A stretch of DNA of 64,000 nucleotides from Erythrobacter longus (GCF_000715015.1 NZ_JMIW01000007.1:124001-188000), one strand, 5' to 3'. Counted from the first letter of the stretch, positions 54,769 through 63,568 are shown. Numbers and translations: made by a program. Notes: generated by a model not told the origin, from the sequence alone.

Positions 54769-55242
54769 TTAAAGAGCCTTAGCCGCAGCCAGAACCTCTT
54801 CGGCGTGCCCTTTCACCTTCACCTTGTTCCAGACCTGCGCGATCTTGCCATCAGCGGCCACGAGATAGGTCGTGCGCACCATTCCCATATAGGTTTTGCC
54901 GTACATTTGTTTCTCGGTCCAAATGCCAAGCGCATCGGAAAGCCCGCCCTCTTCTGCATCAGTGGCAAGCGGCGTTGTCAGATCGTGCTTTGCAATAAAG
55001 TTCTGGTGCTTTTTCGCGCTGTCTTTGGAAATGCCGAGGAGCTCAACGCCGGCTGCGTCGAACTCTCCTTTAAGAGCGGTGAAGTCCTTCGCCTCGGTCG
55101 TGCAACCGGGCGTGTTGTCCTTGGGGTAGAAAAACAGAACGAGCTTCTTGCCAGCGAAATCGGACGGCTTCACCGTGCCGCCTTCGGGTGTGCCCATCGC
55201 AATATCGGGAAGCGTGTCACCCACGGTTGGAAAATCGGTCAT
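54769..55242 (-). CDS. bcp: peroxiredoxin (thioredoxin-dependent thiol peroxidase)
   Basis: A 157-residue Bcp/PrxQ-type peroxiredoxin. VLFFYPKDNTPGCTTEAKDF holds the peroxidatic Cys; the usual resolving Cys five residues later is replaced (GCTTEA), so it may work as a 1-Cys form. VRTTYLVAADGKI is the C-terminal segment. It starts 4 bases after glnE. The start MTDFPTVGDTL was chosen. Confidence 0.92.
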   Translation of the reverse strand: MTDFPTVGDTLPDIAMGTPEGGTVKPSDFAGKKLVLFFYPKDNTPGCTTEAKDFTALKGEFDAAGVELLGISKDSAKKHQNFIAKHDLTTPLATDAEEGGLSDALGIWTEKQMYGKTYMGMVRTTYLVAADGKIAQVWNKVKVKGHAEEVLAAAKAL

Positions 55243-55246
55243 CGCT

Positions 55247-57970
55247 TTAAGTCTCCAAATTCTCGTCAAAACTCTTCGCCCAACACCGCGCGACGCATTG
55301 GCGCGCTGTTGCTACATCGGCAACAAGCTCAGCGTAGCTAGCGCGCCCACAGCTGTTCGCAAGGGCTTTGGCAGCTGCGGGCGGTGGCTTGCTTCCCTCA
55401 GGGGCAAGCAACCGTCCTGCAACGAGCACATCAGTCATAAGATCGTAGGCAGGCCAAAGTTCCCGCTCGAGCAAGCCTTGCTCAATCAGAGCAGGGATAG
55501 CGCTTGCAAAATCGGGGGAGAGCATCGCTGGATGATCGGCTGCGTTCGTTGCCCCATGACGAAGCTGAAGGAAATGGACGAGAAACTCCACATCCACCAA
55601 TCCGCCACGAAGAAGCTTTACATCAAGCTCGCCCTTGGGGTTTTTGTGCGCAGCTATATCGGCGCGCATTTGAAGCACGTCTGCTTTAAGCTTTTGCGGG
55701 TCGCGAACCATGCATTGCGTATCGGCAATAACCCGGTCAACTTGCGCCTTCGCCTGCGATGAGCCTGCAAGGACGCGCGCGCGGTTCAAGGCCATATGCT
55801 CCCAAGTCCAAGCCGCAGTCGCCTGATATTTGGCAAAGGCCTCCACCGACACGGCAAGCGGGCCTTGCTTGCCCTGAGGGCGAAGCCTTGTGTCCACTTC
55901 GTAGAGAGCGCCCTGCGCCGTCGGAACGCTCAACGCTGCGCTCACTCGGCTTGCAAGGCGATTGTAGTAAAGCGTTGCACCAAGCGGCCTATCCCCGTCC
56001 GATTCTGAAGCAAAATCACCAGTGAACAGGTAAATCATATCAAGGTCAGAGGCAGGCGAAAGCGCGCCTCCACCAAGCCTCCCAAGCCCTAGGACGACAA
56101 GCTCACTGCCGGGAATTCGGCCATGCGTGCGCGCAAATTCTTCGTGTGCTGCCTCAAGGGCAGCCGTGATCGCCGCTTCGGCAATTTCAGACAAAGCCGC
56201 CGCGATACGCGAGGGTTTGTGCTCTGCTTCAAGCAGGCTGATCCCCAAGGTGAAGCGCGCCTCGCTGATGACATGGCGGATCTGGTCAAGCTTGGCCTCG
56301 TAATCATCGCGCTCTGCGCCGTCGCGCATGTGTTCAAGCGTGCGCGCATAGGTGTCGCTGAAATCAATCGGCTCGCGTTCAAGCAGCACGTCGAGCGTCT
56401 CTGGCCTGCGGGCAAGGGTTCCAGCCAGCACCGGCGACAAGGTCAGCGCAGCCACCAGTCGGTCGATCAAAGCAGGCTCCGCTGCGAGCAGGCGGAAGAG
56501 GGTTATCGCGCTCTGTGTGCGCTCGATAACCCCTTCAAAACGGGTGATGGCAAGGCCCGGATCATCGCTTTGTGCAATGGCGTTGAGCAATAAGGGGAGC
56601 AGCCGGTCGAACGCTTCCAAAGCCTGAGGCGAACGGACCGAGGCAAATCGCCCGTCGCGCCAACCTTCTATGCGCTGAGCGAGAAGGTCGGGTTCATCAA
56701 ACCCGAGCGCCGCTAGCTCTTTCGCGCGGGTCTCTGGCTCTGGTGTGGGGGCAGGCTTGGGGGCTGCCTGTCCAATAAGTTCGTCATAAATTGCGCCGGT
56801 CCGCGAGGTCAGCTCGGTCAGCTCGTCAACAAGCGCAGCGCCGCTCCCCAAGCCATCGAGCAATGCCACCTGCTCCAGTTTTTCGCCTTGGGGAAGGCTG
56901 TGCGTTTGGCGATCTTCGACCATTTGCAACCGGTGCTCAATCACCCGCAGTCGGTCATAGCCTTCGCCCAGAATACGCGCATGATCCACCTCAATCCGGC
57001 CTGCATTGGCAAGCGCGTCGAGAGCCTTGCGCGTGCTGCGCGAACGCAGAGAAGGGTCGCGCCCGCCGTGGATGAGCTGATGGGTTTGTGCAAAAAATTC
57101 GATCTCCCGAATGCCGCCGCGCCCACGTTTTACATCGTAACCCGGTCCCGGATTTGGCGGTCCGTCATACTCTTCGCGGATGCGGTGGGTGAGCTTGCGG
57201 ATTTCCTCAATCGCCCCAAAATCAAGCTGTTGGCGCCAGACAAAGGGCGCAATTTCGATGAGGAACCTCTCTCCCGCCTGAACGTCTCCTGCCGCTGCAC
57301 GGGCACGGATAAATGCGGCGCGCTCCCAGGCGAGGGCTTGGCCTTGATAATGTGTCATGGCCGATGCGATGGGGACTGCGAGCGGGCTTATCTCGCTTGC
57401 AGGACGCAGGCGCAGGTCGACACGCAAAACGTACCCTTCCGCCGTGTTTTCAGACAGCAGCTTGACGATGGAACGCGCATAACGCTGCGCTGCTTCGCCC
57501 GGCTCGTCTTTGGCGCGGCGCGGTAGGGTTTCAGGGTCATAGAGCAGGATCGGATCAATATCCGAAGAATAGTTGAGCTCATGCGAACCTTGCTTTCCCA
57601 AAGCCAAAGCGATCATGCCTTTGCCTGTATCTTCGCCTGTCCGGTCGCAGATCGCGGTGCGGATCGCTTTATCCAGCGCATAGTCGGCAAAGCAGCTCAG
57701 TTCCTGCATGACGCGGGCAAGCGAGAATGCGCCAGCAAGATCACCAATCGCAAGGGTAGTTGCAAGGCCGAGACGGTGGCGGCGAAGGCCAATGCCTGCA
57801 TCCTCGTGCTCCCCGCGACCCCGCGACCACTCAAGCGCTGCCTCCCCCTCGCCTGCGGTTAAAAGCCGCTCGAGTTCTTCCTGACGATCAAGAGAGCGTG
57901 CCAGAAACGGCGCATGGGCGCGCGCACGGGTCAAAGCCCCTTTCCAATTCTGATCGTCATGTTCCGTCAT
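55247..57970 (-). CDS. glnE: bifunctional glutamine synthetase adenylyltransferase/deadenylase
   Basis: A 907-residue GlnE. Two nucleotidyltransferase domains are seen: LGKQGSHELNYSSDIDPILLYD in the N-terminal half (deadenylation) and LGLGRLGGGALSPASDLDMIYLF in the C-terminal half (adenylylation), each followed by a GlnD-type helical domain. It switches glutamine synthetase activity according to nitrogen status. It leads the operon with bcp and the DUF455 gene. Confidence 0.95.
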   Translation of the reverse strand: MTEHDDQNWKGALTRARAHAPFLARSLDRQEELERLLTAGEGEAALEWSRGRGEHEDAGIGLRRHRLGLATTLAIGDLAGAFSLARVMQELSCFADYALDKAIRTAICDRTGEDTGKGMIALALGKQGSHELNYSSDIDPILLYDPETLPRRAKDEPGEAAQRYARSIVKLLSENTAEGYVLRVDLRLRPASEISPLAVPIASAMTHYQGQALAWERAAFIRARAAAGDVQAGERFLIEIAPFVWRQQLDFGAIEEIRKLTHRIREEYDGPPNPGPGYDVKRGRGGIREIEFFAQTHQLIHGGRDPSLRSRSTRKALDALANAGRIEVDHARILGEGYDRLRVIEHRLQMVEDRQTHSLPQGEKLEQVALLDGLGSGAALVDELTELTSRTGAIYDELIGQAAPKPAPTPEPETRAKELAALGFDEPDLLAQRIEGWRDGRFASVRSPQALEAFDRLLPLLLNAIAQSDDPGLAITRFEGVIERTQSAITLFRLLAAEPALIDRLVAALTLSPVLAGTLARRPETLDVLLEREPIDFSDTYARTLEHMRDGAERDDYEAKLDQIRHVISEARFTLGISLLEAEHKPSRIAAALSEIAEAAITAALEAAHEEFARTHGRIPGSELVVLGLGRLGGGALSPASDLDMIYLFTGDFASESDGDRPLGATLYYNRLASRVSAALSVPTAQGALYEVDTRLRPQGKQGPLAVSVEAFAKYQATAAWTWEHMALNRARVLAGSSQAKAQVDRVIADTQCMVRDPQKLKADVLQMRADIAAHKNPKGELDVKLLRGGLVDVEFLVHFLQLRHGATNAADHPAMLSPDFASAIPALIEQGLLERELWPAYDLMTDVLVAGRLLAPEGSKPPPAAAKALANSCGRASYAELVADVATARQCVARCWAKSFDENLET

Positions 57971-58052
57971 CGCGCGCACACTTGGCCAAGCTGCTTGCTG
58001 CCTGCAAGCTCATCTGTAAGAGAAATCGATCTGAATCGATTGGAATGAATAA

Positions 58053-59045
58053 GTGAGCAACCAAGAAAAGCTGGCATTGATGCCGCCAGAATGGGCCCGC
58101 CAGGATTGGTTGTGGATTGGATTCCCGCACCTTGCCGAAGAATGGCCCGGTTGGCTTGGCCCGGCGCAAGAACAAATCGCCGCCTTTGCCAATGCGGTGG
58201 CCGATAGCGGGCAGGAGGTGCGCCTTCTGGTTCGAGATAAAGCCAACGAGGCCCGTGCCCGATCGCTGGTGAGCGATGGCGTAACGCTCGAACGGCGCAG
58301 TTTTGGCGATATCTGGCTGCGCGACACCGGGCCTTTGGTTGTGACGGGTGCCAATGGGCGCACCGCTTGCCGGTTTGGCTTTAATGGCTGGGGCGGCAAA
58401 TATCTGATGGAGGGCGACCAAGAGATTGGGGAAGAGCTTGCCCATGATGCTGGCCTGCGCTTGAAAGTGTCACCGATGATCCTTGAAGGCGGCGCGGTGG
58501 ACGGCGATGGGACAGGCCTTGCCGCGTCGACTGAGCAATGTCTCCTCAACCCCAATCGCAATCCGGGAATGAGCCGTGAGGCGATTGAGGCTGAACTTGC
58601 AAAGATTCTGGGATTTGATCGGATATTGTGGCTGGGTGATGGACTGATCAATGACCACACCGATGGGCATGTCGATAACCTTGCCCGCTTTGTCGGGCCG
58701 GGGCGTCTTGTGGTGCCTGAGGCCACGGGCGCTGACGACCCCAATGCGGGCATTTACGCCGATGCAAAGGCGCGTGCTGAGGATTTGGGCGTAGAGGTCA
58801 TCACCATTCCCTCACCCGGCCTCATCACCCGCGATGGCGCGATTGAGCCTGCAAGCTATGTGAACTTTGCCATTACAACTCATCTTGTGGTGGTACCTAC
58901 CTTTGGTTCTCCCCATGACGAAGCGGGGGTCGAAGCCATCGCGGCCCTGTTCCCAGACCGTGCCACCGTAGGCCTTCCCGCTGAGGCGGTGCTGGCAGGC
59001 GGCGGCGGATTTCATTGCGCAAGCCAGCAAATGCCCTGTGCCTGA
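58053..59045 (+). CDS. aguA: agmatine deiminase
   Basis: A 330-residue agmatine/peptidylarginine deiminase. RSFGDIWLRDTGPLVV, FNGWGGKY, LEGGAVDGDGTG, NDHTDGHVDNLARF (His) and GGGGFHCASQQMP (catalytic Cys 322) are all present. It converts agmatine to N-carbamoylputrescine. The start is a GTG with only a weak ribosome site. The partner carbamoylputrescine amidase is not adjacent. Confidence 0.93.
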   Translation: MSNQEKLALMPPEWARQDWLWIGFPHLAEEWPGWLGPAQEQIAAFANAVADSGQEVRLLVRDKANEARARSLVSDGVTLERRSFGDIWLRDTGPLVVTGANGRTACRFGFNGWGGKYLMEGDQEIGEELAHDAGLRLKVSPMILEGGAVDGDGTGLAASTEQCLLNPNRNPGMSREAIEAELAKILGFDRILWLGDGLINDHTDGHVDNLARFVGPGRLVVPEATGADDPNAGIYADAKARAEDLGVEVITIPSPGLITRDGAIEPASYVNFAITTHLVVVPTFGSPHDEAGVEAIAALFPDRATVGLPAEAVLAGGGGFHCASQQMPCA

Positions 59046-59093
59046 GGCTCGATTTTAACTGATCGTTAGGACTTTGGGCCGATTAGCGAAAAG

Positions 59094-59228
59094 ATGAGCC
59101 GAGCAATCGCACTGTCCCGCAGCACATTCATGGCGGCAAAAGCACGCCAAACCGAAGCGTTGAACAGCGTTGTCGTGTTATCTTGCGCTGCCGCACTGGT
59201 TTTTGCGGGCCAAGCGCTCCCATTTTAG
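59094..59228 (+). CDS. possible 44-residue membrane peptide
   Basis: An ATG frame encoding a basic start (MSRAIALSRSTFMAAKARQT) and one hydrophobic segment (NSVVVLSCAAALVFAGQALP). The ribosome site is poor and no family is recognised. It fits the pattern of short single-helix proteins of sphingomonads and lies in a gap of about 270 bases that is otherwise empty. Confidence 0.4.
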   Translation: MSRAIALSRSTFMAAKARQTEALNSVVVLSCAAALVFAGQALPF

Positions 59229-59318
59229 GACCGGCTTTTAGGGTCGCACTCCTTTAAGGTGTAACCAATCCCAATCCCCCGCGAAACTCCACTTGAGAAA
59301 AACCAAGTGAGAGAAATT

Positions 59319-60065
59319 ATGCGTCCGTATTTTCAGGCCTCCATCGTAGGCGCTGGGATTTTGGCAGCAGGCATTGCTCTGCTTCCCGAAAGCGGCGGCG
59401 CGCAATCCTATGTTGCCCCCTCAGAACCCGTTTTGATCGAGCTTTTTACCAGCCAAGGATGCTCATCGTGCCCTCCGGCAGACCGCTTGGCCAAAAGGCT
59501 CGACCAGGAAGAAGGGATCGTGGTGATCTCGCGGCCGGTCACCTATTGGGATTATCTGGGATGGAAAGACAGCCTCGCATCTGAAGCCAACACCGACCTT
59601 CAGCGCGCTTACGCGCAGCGCGGACTTAGCGGATACAACGGGGTCTACACCCCGCAGTTGGTCGTTGCAGGGCAACTTGGCGAAGTGGGTTCACGCGAAG
59701 ACGCAATACGCAGCAAGATCGCGCGCGCCGGTGCAAAGGTGGACGCCGCAATTCGGGTTCGCGGTAGCGATGCGCGAGGGTTCGGCATCGGGCTGGCTGG
59801 AAAAACTCGCCGGCAGGCTGAACTTGTGCTGGTCGGAGTTGACGCCGGAGCTGAGGTCGCCATTGGCCGGGGAGAGAACCGAGGCCGCAGCATTGCGTAC
59901 ACCAATGTTCTCAAGGGCGAACGGCGATTGGCAGTTTGGGAGGGCGGCGAAGCGAGCCATGCCCTTGCCAAAGGCGCGCTCAATATCGACGGCGCAGATC
60001 GCTATGCTCTGGTGCTTCGCGAAGTGAATGCTGGCCCGGTGCTCGCTGCGCGTTGGCTTAACTAG
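59319..60065 (+). CDS. DUF1223 thioredoxin-fold protein
   Basis: A 248-residue exported protein of the DUF1223 family. After a signal peptide, PVLIELFTSQGCSSCPPADRLAKRL holds a CxxC redox motif, and VTYWDYLGWKDSLASEANTDLQRAYAQRG follows. The family is thioredoxin-like and probably works in envelope redox chemistry. The ATG at 59319 with GAGAG upstream was preferred to the GTG at 59307. Confidence 0.88.
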   Translation: MRPYFQASIVGAGILAAGIALLPESGGAQSYVAPSEPVLIELFTSQGCSSCPPADRLAKRLDQEEGIVVISRPVTYWDYLGWKDSLASEANTDLQRAYAQRGLSGYNGVYTPQLVVAGQLGEVGSREDAIRSKIARAGAKVDAAIRVRGSDARGFGIGLAGKTRRQAELVLVGVDAGAEVAIGRGENRGRSIAYTNVLKGERRLAVWEGGEASHALAKGALNIDGADRYALVLREVNAGPVLAARWLN

Positions 60066-60090
60066 CAAGGGCTCATTTAGCGCGCCTGTC

Positions 60091-60834
60091 CTAAATCAGC
60101 TTGACCAGCGCAGCGATGGCCGCCGCGCCAAGAACCACGCCAACGCAACCCCGCCACACCGGATCACTCACCTTGCCAAACGCAAGGCTGCCTGCCCAAT
60201 TGCCAAGCATCACCAGCGGGAAGAGCGCAAGGCCGAGCACCACAATGCGCCATTGAAGCACGCCGATCGCTGCGCCTGACCCAATCCCTGCCATGGCCGA
60301 GATGCCGAAAATGCCAATCATCGAGGCTTTCGCCGTCATGCGCGGAATATCGCGCCCTACGTAATAGGGCACAACAGGCGGCCCTGGCATCGCAGCAAAT
60401 CCTGTAAGCACGCCTGCTGATAGACCTACTGCGCCCGTCGTTATCGGACCGGGCTGGGCAGCGCCGCGCTTTGGCAAAAGGATCGCGAAAAAGGCCGACA
60501 AAGCGATTAGCGCGATCAAAAGCCGCGCCAGATTGGCAGGGGTCGCATTAAGCAGCATCAGACCCGGCGCAGTTGCGACCACAACCAAAGCACCGATCAC
60601 AAATGCACTTCGCTCTGCTTCGCGCAGGATCAGGCGGATTTCGGTCAAAGCCAATAGCCCCGCCATGATGTTGATCGAGAGCACAGCCTCAACCGGGGTC
60701 AGGGCAAGCGCCAGGATCGGCACCAGCAAGATGCCAAATCCGAACCCCGTCAGCCCGCGAATGAAGGCGGCACCAAGGGTCGCTGCAACCGCAACCGCAA
60801 TTTGAGCTGCGCTAAACCCGTCGAGAAATTCCAA
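60091..60834 (-). CDS. TauE/SafE family permease
   Basis: A 247-residue polytopic protein of the sulfite exporter TauE/SafE family: AAFIRGLTGFGFGILLVPILALAL and AGVLTGFAAMPGPPVVPYYVG are the two repeated half motifs, with about eight hydrophobic segments. Transport of sulfite or an organosulfonate anion is typical for the family. The start is a TTG 3 bases after the thrS stop, so it is co-transcribed with thrS. Confidence 0.88.
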   Translation of the reverse strand: MEFLDGFSAAQIAVAVAATLGAAFIRGLTGFGFGILLVPILALALTPVEAVLSINIMAGLLALTEIRLILREAERSAFVIGALVVVATAPGLMLLNATPANLARLLIALIALSAFFAILLPKRGAAQPGPITTGAVGLSAGVLTGFAAMPGPPVVPYYVGRDIPRMTAKASMIGIFGISAMAGIGSGAAIGVLQWRIVVLGLALFPLVMLGNWAGSLAFGKVSDPVWRGCVGVVLGAAAIAALVKLI

Positions 60835-60837
60835 GCC

Positions 60838-62823
60838 CTAGGCCCTAAGGTCCGGCGCGCTCGCAGCCTTGGTTAGCATCGCGATTGCCTCATCCAGCGG
60901 CAGGACCTTCTGGTCCTTCTCACCCAAAGTGCGGATTGCAACCGTGCCTTCCTCTTCCTCGCGTTTGCCCACGATCAGAAGGTGCGGAACCTTCGCAAGG
61001 GAGTGCTCACGGATCTTGTAGTTGATCTTCTCATTGCGAAGGTCGCTTGCGACGCGAATGCCAGCCGCCTCCAACTTCGCCTCAATTCCCGTCGCATAGC
61101 CATCAATGTCCGAAACAATCGGCGCAACCACAGCCTGCGTTGGCGCGAGCCACACGGGCAAACGGCCTGCAAAGTGTTCGATCAAAATGCCGATAAAGCG
61201 CTCATACGAACCAAAGATCGCACGGTGGAGCATGACGGGGCGGTGCTTCTCACCATCCTCGCCAATATATGTCGCATCGAGGCGTTCGGGCAGCACGCGG
61301 TCCGATTGGATAGTGCCCACCTGCCATGTGCGCCCAATCGCATCAGTGAGGTGCCATTCCAGCTTTGGCGCATAGAACGCGCCTTCGCCGGGAAGCTCTT
61401 CCCACTCAAGCCCATTCGCAGTCAGAGCATCGCGCAGTTCCTGCTCCGCCTTGTCCCAATCCGCATCCGAGCCAAAGCGTTGTTCGGGGCGAAGCGCGAG
61501 CTTGATCTTATACTCAAACCCAAAGTCGCCGTAGACCTCATCGGCCAAGGTGATGAAGGCTTGGACCTCCTCCACAACTTGATCCTCGGTGCAGAAGATG
61601 TGCGCATCGTCTTGCGTAAACTGGCGCACGCGCATCAGGCCATGGAGCGCGCCGTGCGGCTCGTTACGGTGGCAACACCCCATCTCGCCCAGCCGGATCG
61701 GAAGGTCGCGATAGGACGTGATGCCCTGCTTGAAGACCATAACGTGCGCGGGGCAGTTCATCGGCTTCAGCGCCATCCAGTCTGCGTCCTTGGAGACTAT
61801 GTCGCCTTCATCCTCGGTGTTGGGCACCTCGTCGGGGATGACGAACATATTCTCGCGGTACTTGCCCCAGTGGCCCGATCGCTCCCATTGGCGAGCGTCC
61901 ATCACCTGCGGGGTCTTGATCTCGCGGTAGCCAGCGCCGTCCATCTTGCGGCGCATATAGGCCTCAAGCTCGCGCCAGATGCGATAGCCCTTGGGGTGCC
62001 AGAACACGCTGCCGTGGGCCGCTTCCTGAAGGTGGAAAAGATCCATCTCGCGGCCAAGCTTGCGGTGATCGCGCAGCTGCGCTTCCTCAAGCCGGTGGAG
62101 GTGTGCTTTCAGCTGTTTCTTGTTGAGCCAGCCGGTGCCGTAGATGCGCGTCAATTGCGCATTCTTCTGGTCGCCGCGCCAGTAAGCGCCAGCGGTGCGC
62201 ATCAGCTTGAAGGCTTGCGGATCAAGCTTGCCGGTCGATGCCAAGTGCGGACCCCGGCACATGTCGAGCCAGTCATCGCCCGACCAATAGACCGTCAATT
62301 CCTCGTTCTCCGGCAGTTCCTTGGCCCATTCAGCCTTGAACGCCTCACCCTCGGCTTCCCATTTCTCAATGAGCTGCTGGCGGCTCCACACCTCGCGGCG
62401 AAGCGGTTTGTCCGCCTGGATAAGCTCGCGCATCTTCTCCTCGATGGCGGGCAAGTCTTCGAGCCCAAACGGCTCACGCGAAGAGGGCGCCATCACATCG
62501 TAATAGAACCCATCATCGGTCGCCGGACCAAAGGTGATCTGCGTACCCGGCCACAAAGCCTGCACCGCCTCTGCCAGAAGGTGGGCATAGTCATGGCGCA
62601 CCAATTCCAGCGCGTCTTCTTCATCCTTGGCCGTAATCAGCGCAAGCTCAGCGTCGCCATCAAACGGGCGATTGATGTCGCGCACTTCGCCATTCACGCG
62701 CGCGGCCAAAGCGGCTTTGGCAAGGCCAGGGCCAATCGCGGCGGCGACATCGTAAGGCGTTGAACCCGGCTCCACCTCGCGTAACGAGCCATCGGGAAGG
62801 CTGATTTTGAGCAGTTCGGTCAT
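60838..62823 (-). CDS. thrS: threonyl-tRNA synthetase
   Basis: A 661-residue class II synthetase. The N-terminal TGS domain, the editing domain (VRHDYAHLLAEAVQALWPGTQI), zinc ligands (MNCPAHVMVF), motif 2 (CCHRNEPHGALHGLMRVRQFTQDDAHIF) and motif 3 (GSYERFIGILIEHFAGRLPVWLAP) are intact. A threonine-rich leader frame 130 bases upstream suggests that its expression responds to charged tRNA-Thr. It is followed by tauE in the same operon. Confidence 0.97.
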   Translation of the reverse strand: MTELLKISLPDGSLREVEPGSTPYDVAAAIGPGLAKAALAARVNGEVRDINRPFDGDAELALITAKDEEDALELVRHDYAHLLAEAVQALWPGTQITFGPATDDGFYYDVMAPSSREPFGLEDLPAIEEKMRELIQADKPLRREVWSRQQLIEKWEAEGEAFKAEWAKELPENEELTVYWSGDDWLDMCRGPHLASTGKLDPQAFKLMRTAGAYWRGDQKNAQLTRIYGTGWLNKKQLKAHLHRLEEAQLRDHRKLGREMDLFHLQEAAHGSVFWHPKGYRIWRELEAYMRRKMDGAGYREIKTPQVMDARQWERSGHWGKYRENMFVIPDEVPNTEDEGDIVSKDADWMALKPMNCPAHVMVFKQGITSYRDLPIRLGEMGCCHRNEPHGALHGLMRVRQFTQDDAHIFCTEDQVVEEVQAFITLADEVYGDFGFEYKIKLALRPEQRFGSDADWDKAEQELRDALTANGLEWEELPGEGAFYAPKLEWHLTDAIGRTWQVGTIQSDRVLPERLDATYIGEDGEKHRPVMLHRAIFGSYERFIGILIEHFAGRLPVWLAPTQAVVAPIVSDIDGYATGIEAKLEAAGIRVASDLRNEKINYKIREHSLAKVPHLLIVGKREEEEGTVAIRTLGEKDQKVLPLDEAIAMLTKAASAPDLRA

Positions 62824-62940
62824 TGTCTATTCCGTATCGTTTGGCGCGCTTTAGGACATCAAGTCACGCACGCAAAGAGCGGTGTTTGGGTTCTAACCGA
62901 TTTCAGGGAGGACACCTGCGCCACCTCGAAACCGGGCGAC

Positions 62941-62972
62941 GCGGCGTGCTGGATCAAACTGGCAGCAGCCGC
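62941..62972 (-). promoter_or_regulatory. hairpins of the thrS leader
   Basis: GCGGCUGCUG (RNA of 62972-62963) pairs with CAGCAcGCCGC (62951-62941) with one bulge, covering the end and the stop codon of the leader peptide. A second stem GCGUCGCC/GGUGGCGC (62942-62918) competes for two bases, and a third (62916-62881, GGUGU/ACACC) follows. No U tract follows any of them, so classical termination is not shown. Confidence 0.45.
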
Positions 62973-63022
62973 CCCCGGAAATCCGTGGGTGTTGTGGTAG
63001 TGATGGTCAGCATCTTTGCCAT
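62954..63022 (-). CDS. candidate threonine-rich leader peptide of thrS
   Basis: A 22-codon frame reading MAKMLTITTTTPTD and then eight more residues to a TGA. Six of residues 6-13 are Thr, and they use all four Thr codons. A second in-frame ATG at 63013 gives a 19-residue form. The frame is on the thrS strand and ends 130 bases before thrS. There is no Shine-Dalgarno; the predicted transcription start falls on or next to the ATG, so the message would be leaderless. Frame length and Thr content match ribosome-mediated attenuators of threonine genes in other bacteria. Confidence 0.6.
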   Translation of the reverse strand: MAKMLTITTTTPTDFRGRLLPV

Positions 63023-63029
63023 GAGCGGG

Positions 63030-63081
63030 TATATAGGGATGAAATCTCGCCCTGTCATCATACGTCATCATGCGTCATCAT
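63030..63081 (-). promoter_or_regulatory. thrS promoter with three 10-bp-spaced repeats
   Basis: Minus-strand -35 ATGACA (63058-63053), 17-base spacer and -10 TATATA (63035-63030), giving a start at about 63023. Three copies of ATGATGAC at exact 10-base steps (plus-strand GTCATCAT at 63054, 63064 and 63074) run through and upstream of the -35, on one face of the helix. The arrangement suggests a binding site for a regulator. Confidence 0.55.
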
Positions 63082-63299
63082 GCGCCGTAATGCGGAAAAA
63101 AACGGGGCCGATGGCACACCGAAGCCTGCCCTTTGAAAATCTCCCATTTTCCAACAAATTCAATCGAAACAGAAGGTCATGCGCAAAATGCGCAATTGAT
63201 GTGTCAACTTTCAAATCAGCCACCATTCAAACCCTTTGCAAACAGGGGATAAGGCACCGGGACGCCAAAGCGCGTACCCTATGCCGAGGCCCCCATGTA
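63082..63299. other. intergenic region with no gene seen
   Basis: Between the thrS promoter repeats and the repeat array of the last operon. Plus-strand and minus-strand frames here have no recognisable domains or ribosome sites. The base composition is intermediate. No tRNA, terminator or clear repeat was found apart from a weak CATGCGCAAAATGCGCAATTG stretch at about 63180. Confidence 0.5.
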
Positions 63300-63389
63300 G
63301 GAAAGCAGCTTGGTCATTTTGGAAAGCAGGCTTGACATTCATCCGAATCAATGACAAGTATGCTTTCCATAGTTGAAAGGACACTTGAC
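63300..63389 (+). promoter_or_regulatory. four-site repeat array and promoter of the last gene pair
   Basis: GGAAAGCAGCTTGGTC (63300), GGAAAGCAGGCTTGAC (63321), the inverted copy GACAAGTATGCTTTCC (63353-63368) and TGAAAGGACACTTGAC (63374). Sites 2 and 3 form an imperfect 48-base palindrome (13 of 16 matching). TTGACA at 63332-63337 is a perfect -35 inside site 2. Site 4 covers the ribosome site. Any protein bound to this array would control the promoter tightly. Confidence 0.6.
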
Positions 63390-63391
63390 CA

Positions 63392-63568
63392 ATGACGACA
63401 ACTCACAAATCTCTCATCTGGGCCGCAATCATCATCGCGACCGCGTTCTACACCAATTATCTTGACCTTAGCTCGGCCGCGAGTTTCGGGATCACCATGG
63501 GTTTGGTTGGTGCAGCCTACGGCTCGATCCAGGGTAAGAGCGGACGCTGTTCGAAGGTTTGTGGCTGA
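63392..63568 (+). CDS. 58-residue membrane protein
   Basis: A short protein with one or two hydrophobic segments (SLIWAAIIIATAFYTNYLDL and FGITMGLVGAAYGSIQG) and a basic tail with two Cys. The frame starts 3 bases after the last repeat site, and its TGA overlaps the next start (TGATG). No family is recognised. Small membrane genes of this kind in sphingomonads are often followed by a helix-turn-helix regulator, which may lie just beyond the window. Confidence 0.7.
   Translation: MTTTHKSLIWAAIIIATAFYTNYLDLSSAASFGITMGLVGAAYGSIQGKSGRCSKVCG

Noticed and set aside
60982..62763. Very long open frame (593 codons) on the plus strand opposite thrS
   Set aside because: It mirrors thrS; such antisense frames are common in GC-rich genes. 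No domain or ribosome site.
62824..62953. T-box riboswitch before thrS
   Set aside because: No T-box sequence or specifier stem was seen, and T-boxes are not expected in alphaproteobacteria.
62859..63071. 70-codon minus-strand frame with a His-rich stretch upstream of thrS
   Set aside because: It is a different frame of the same DNA as the Thr-rich leader; the His run (DHHYHNTH) is the shifted reading of the Thr codons. It begins inside the repeats and has no ribosome site.
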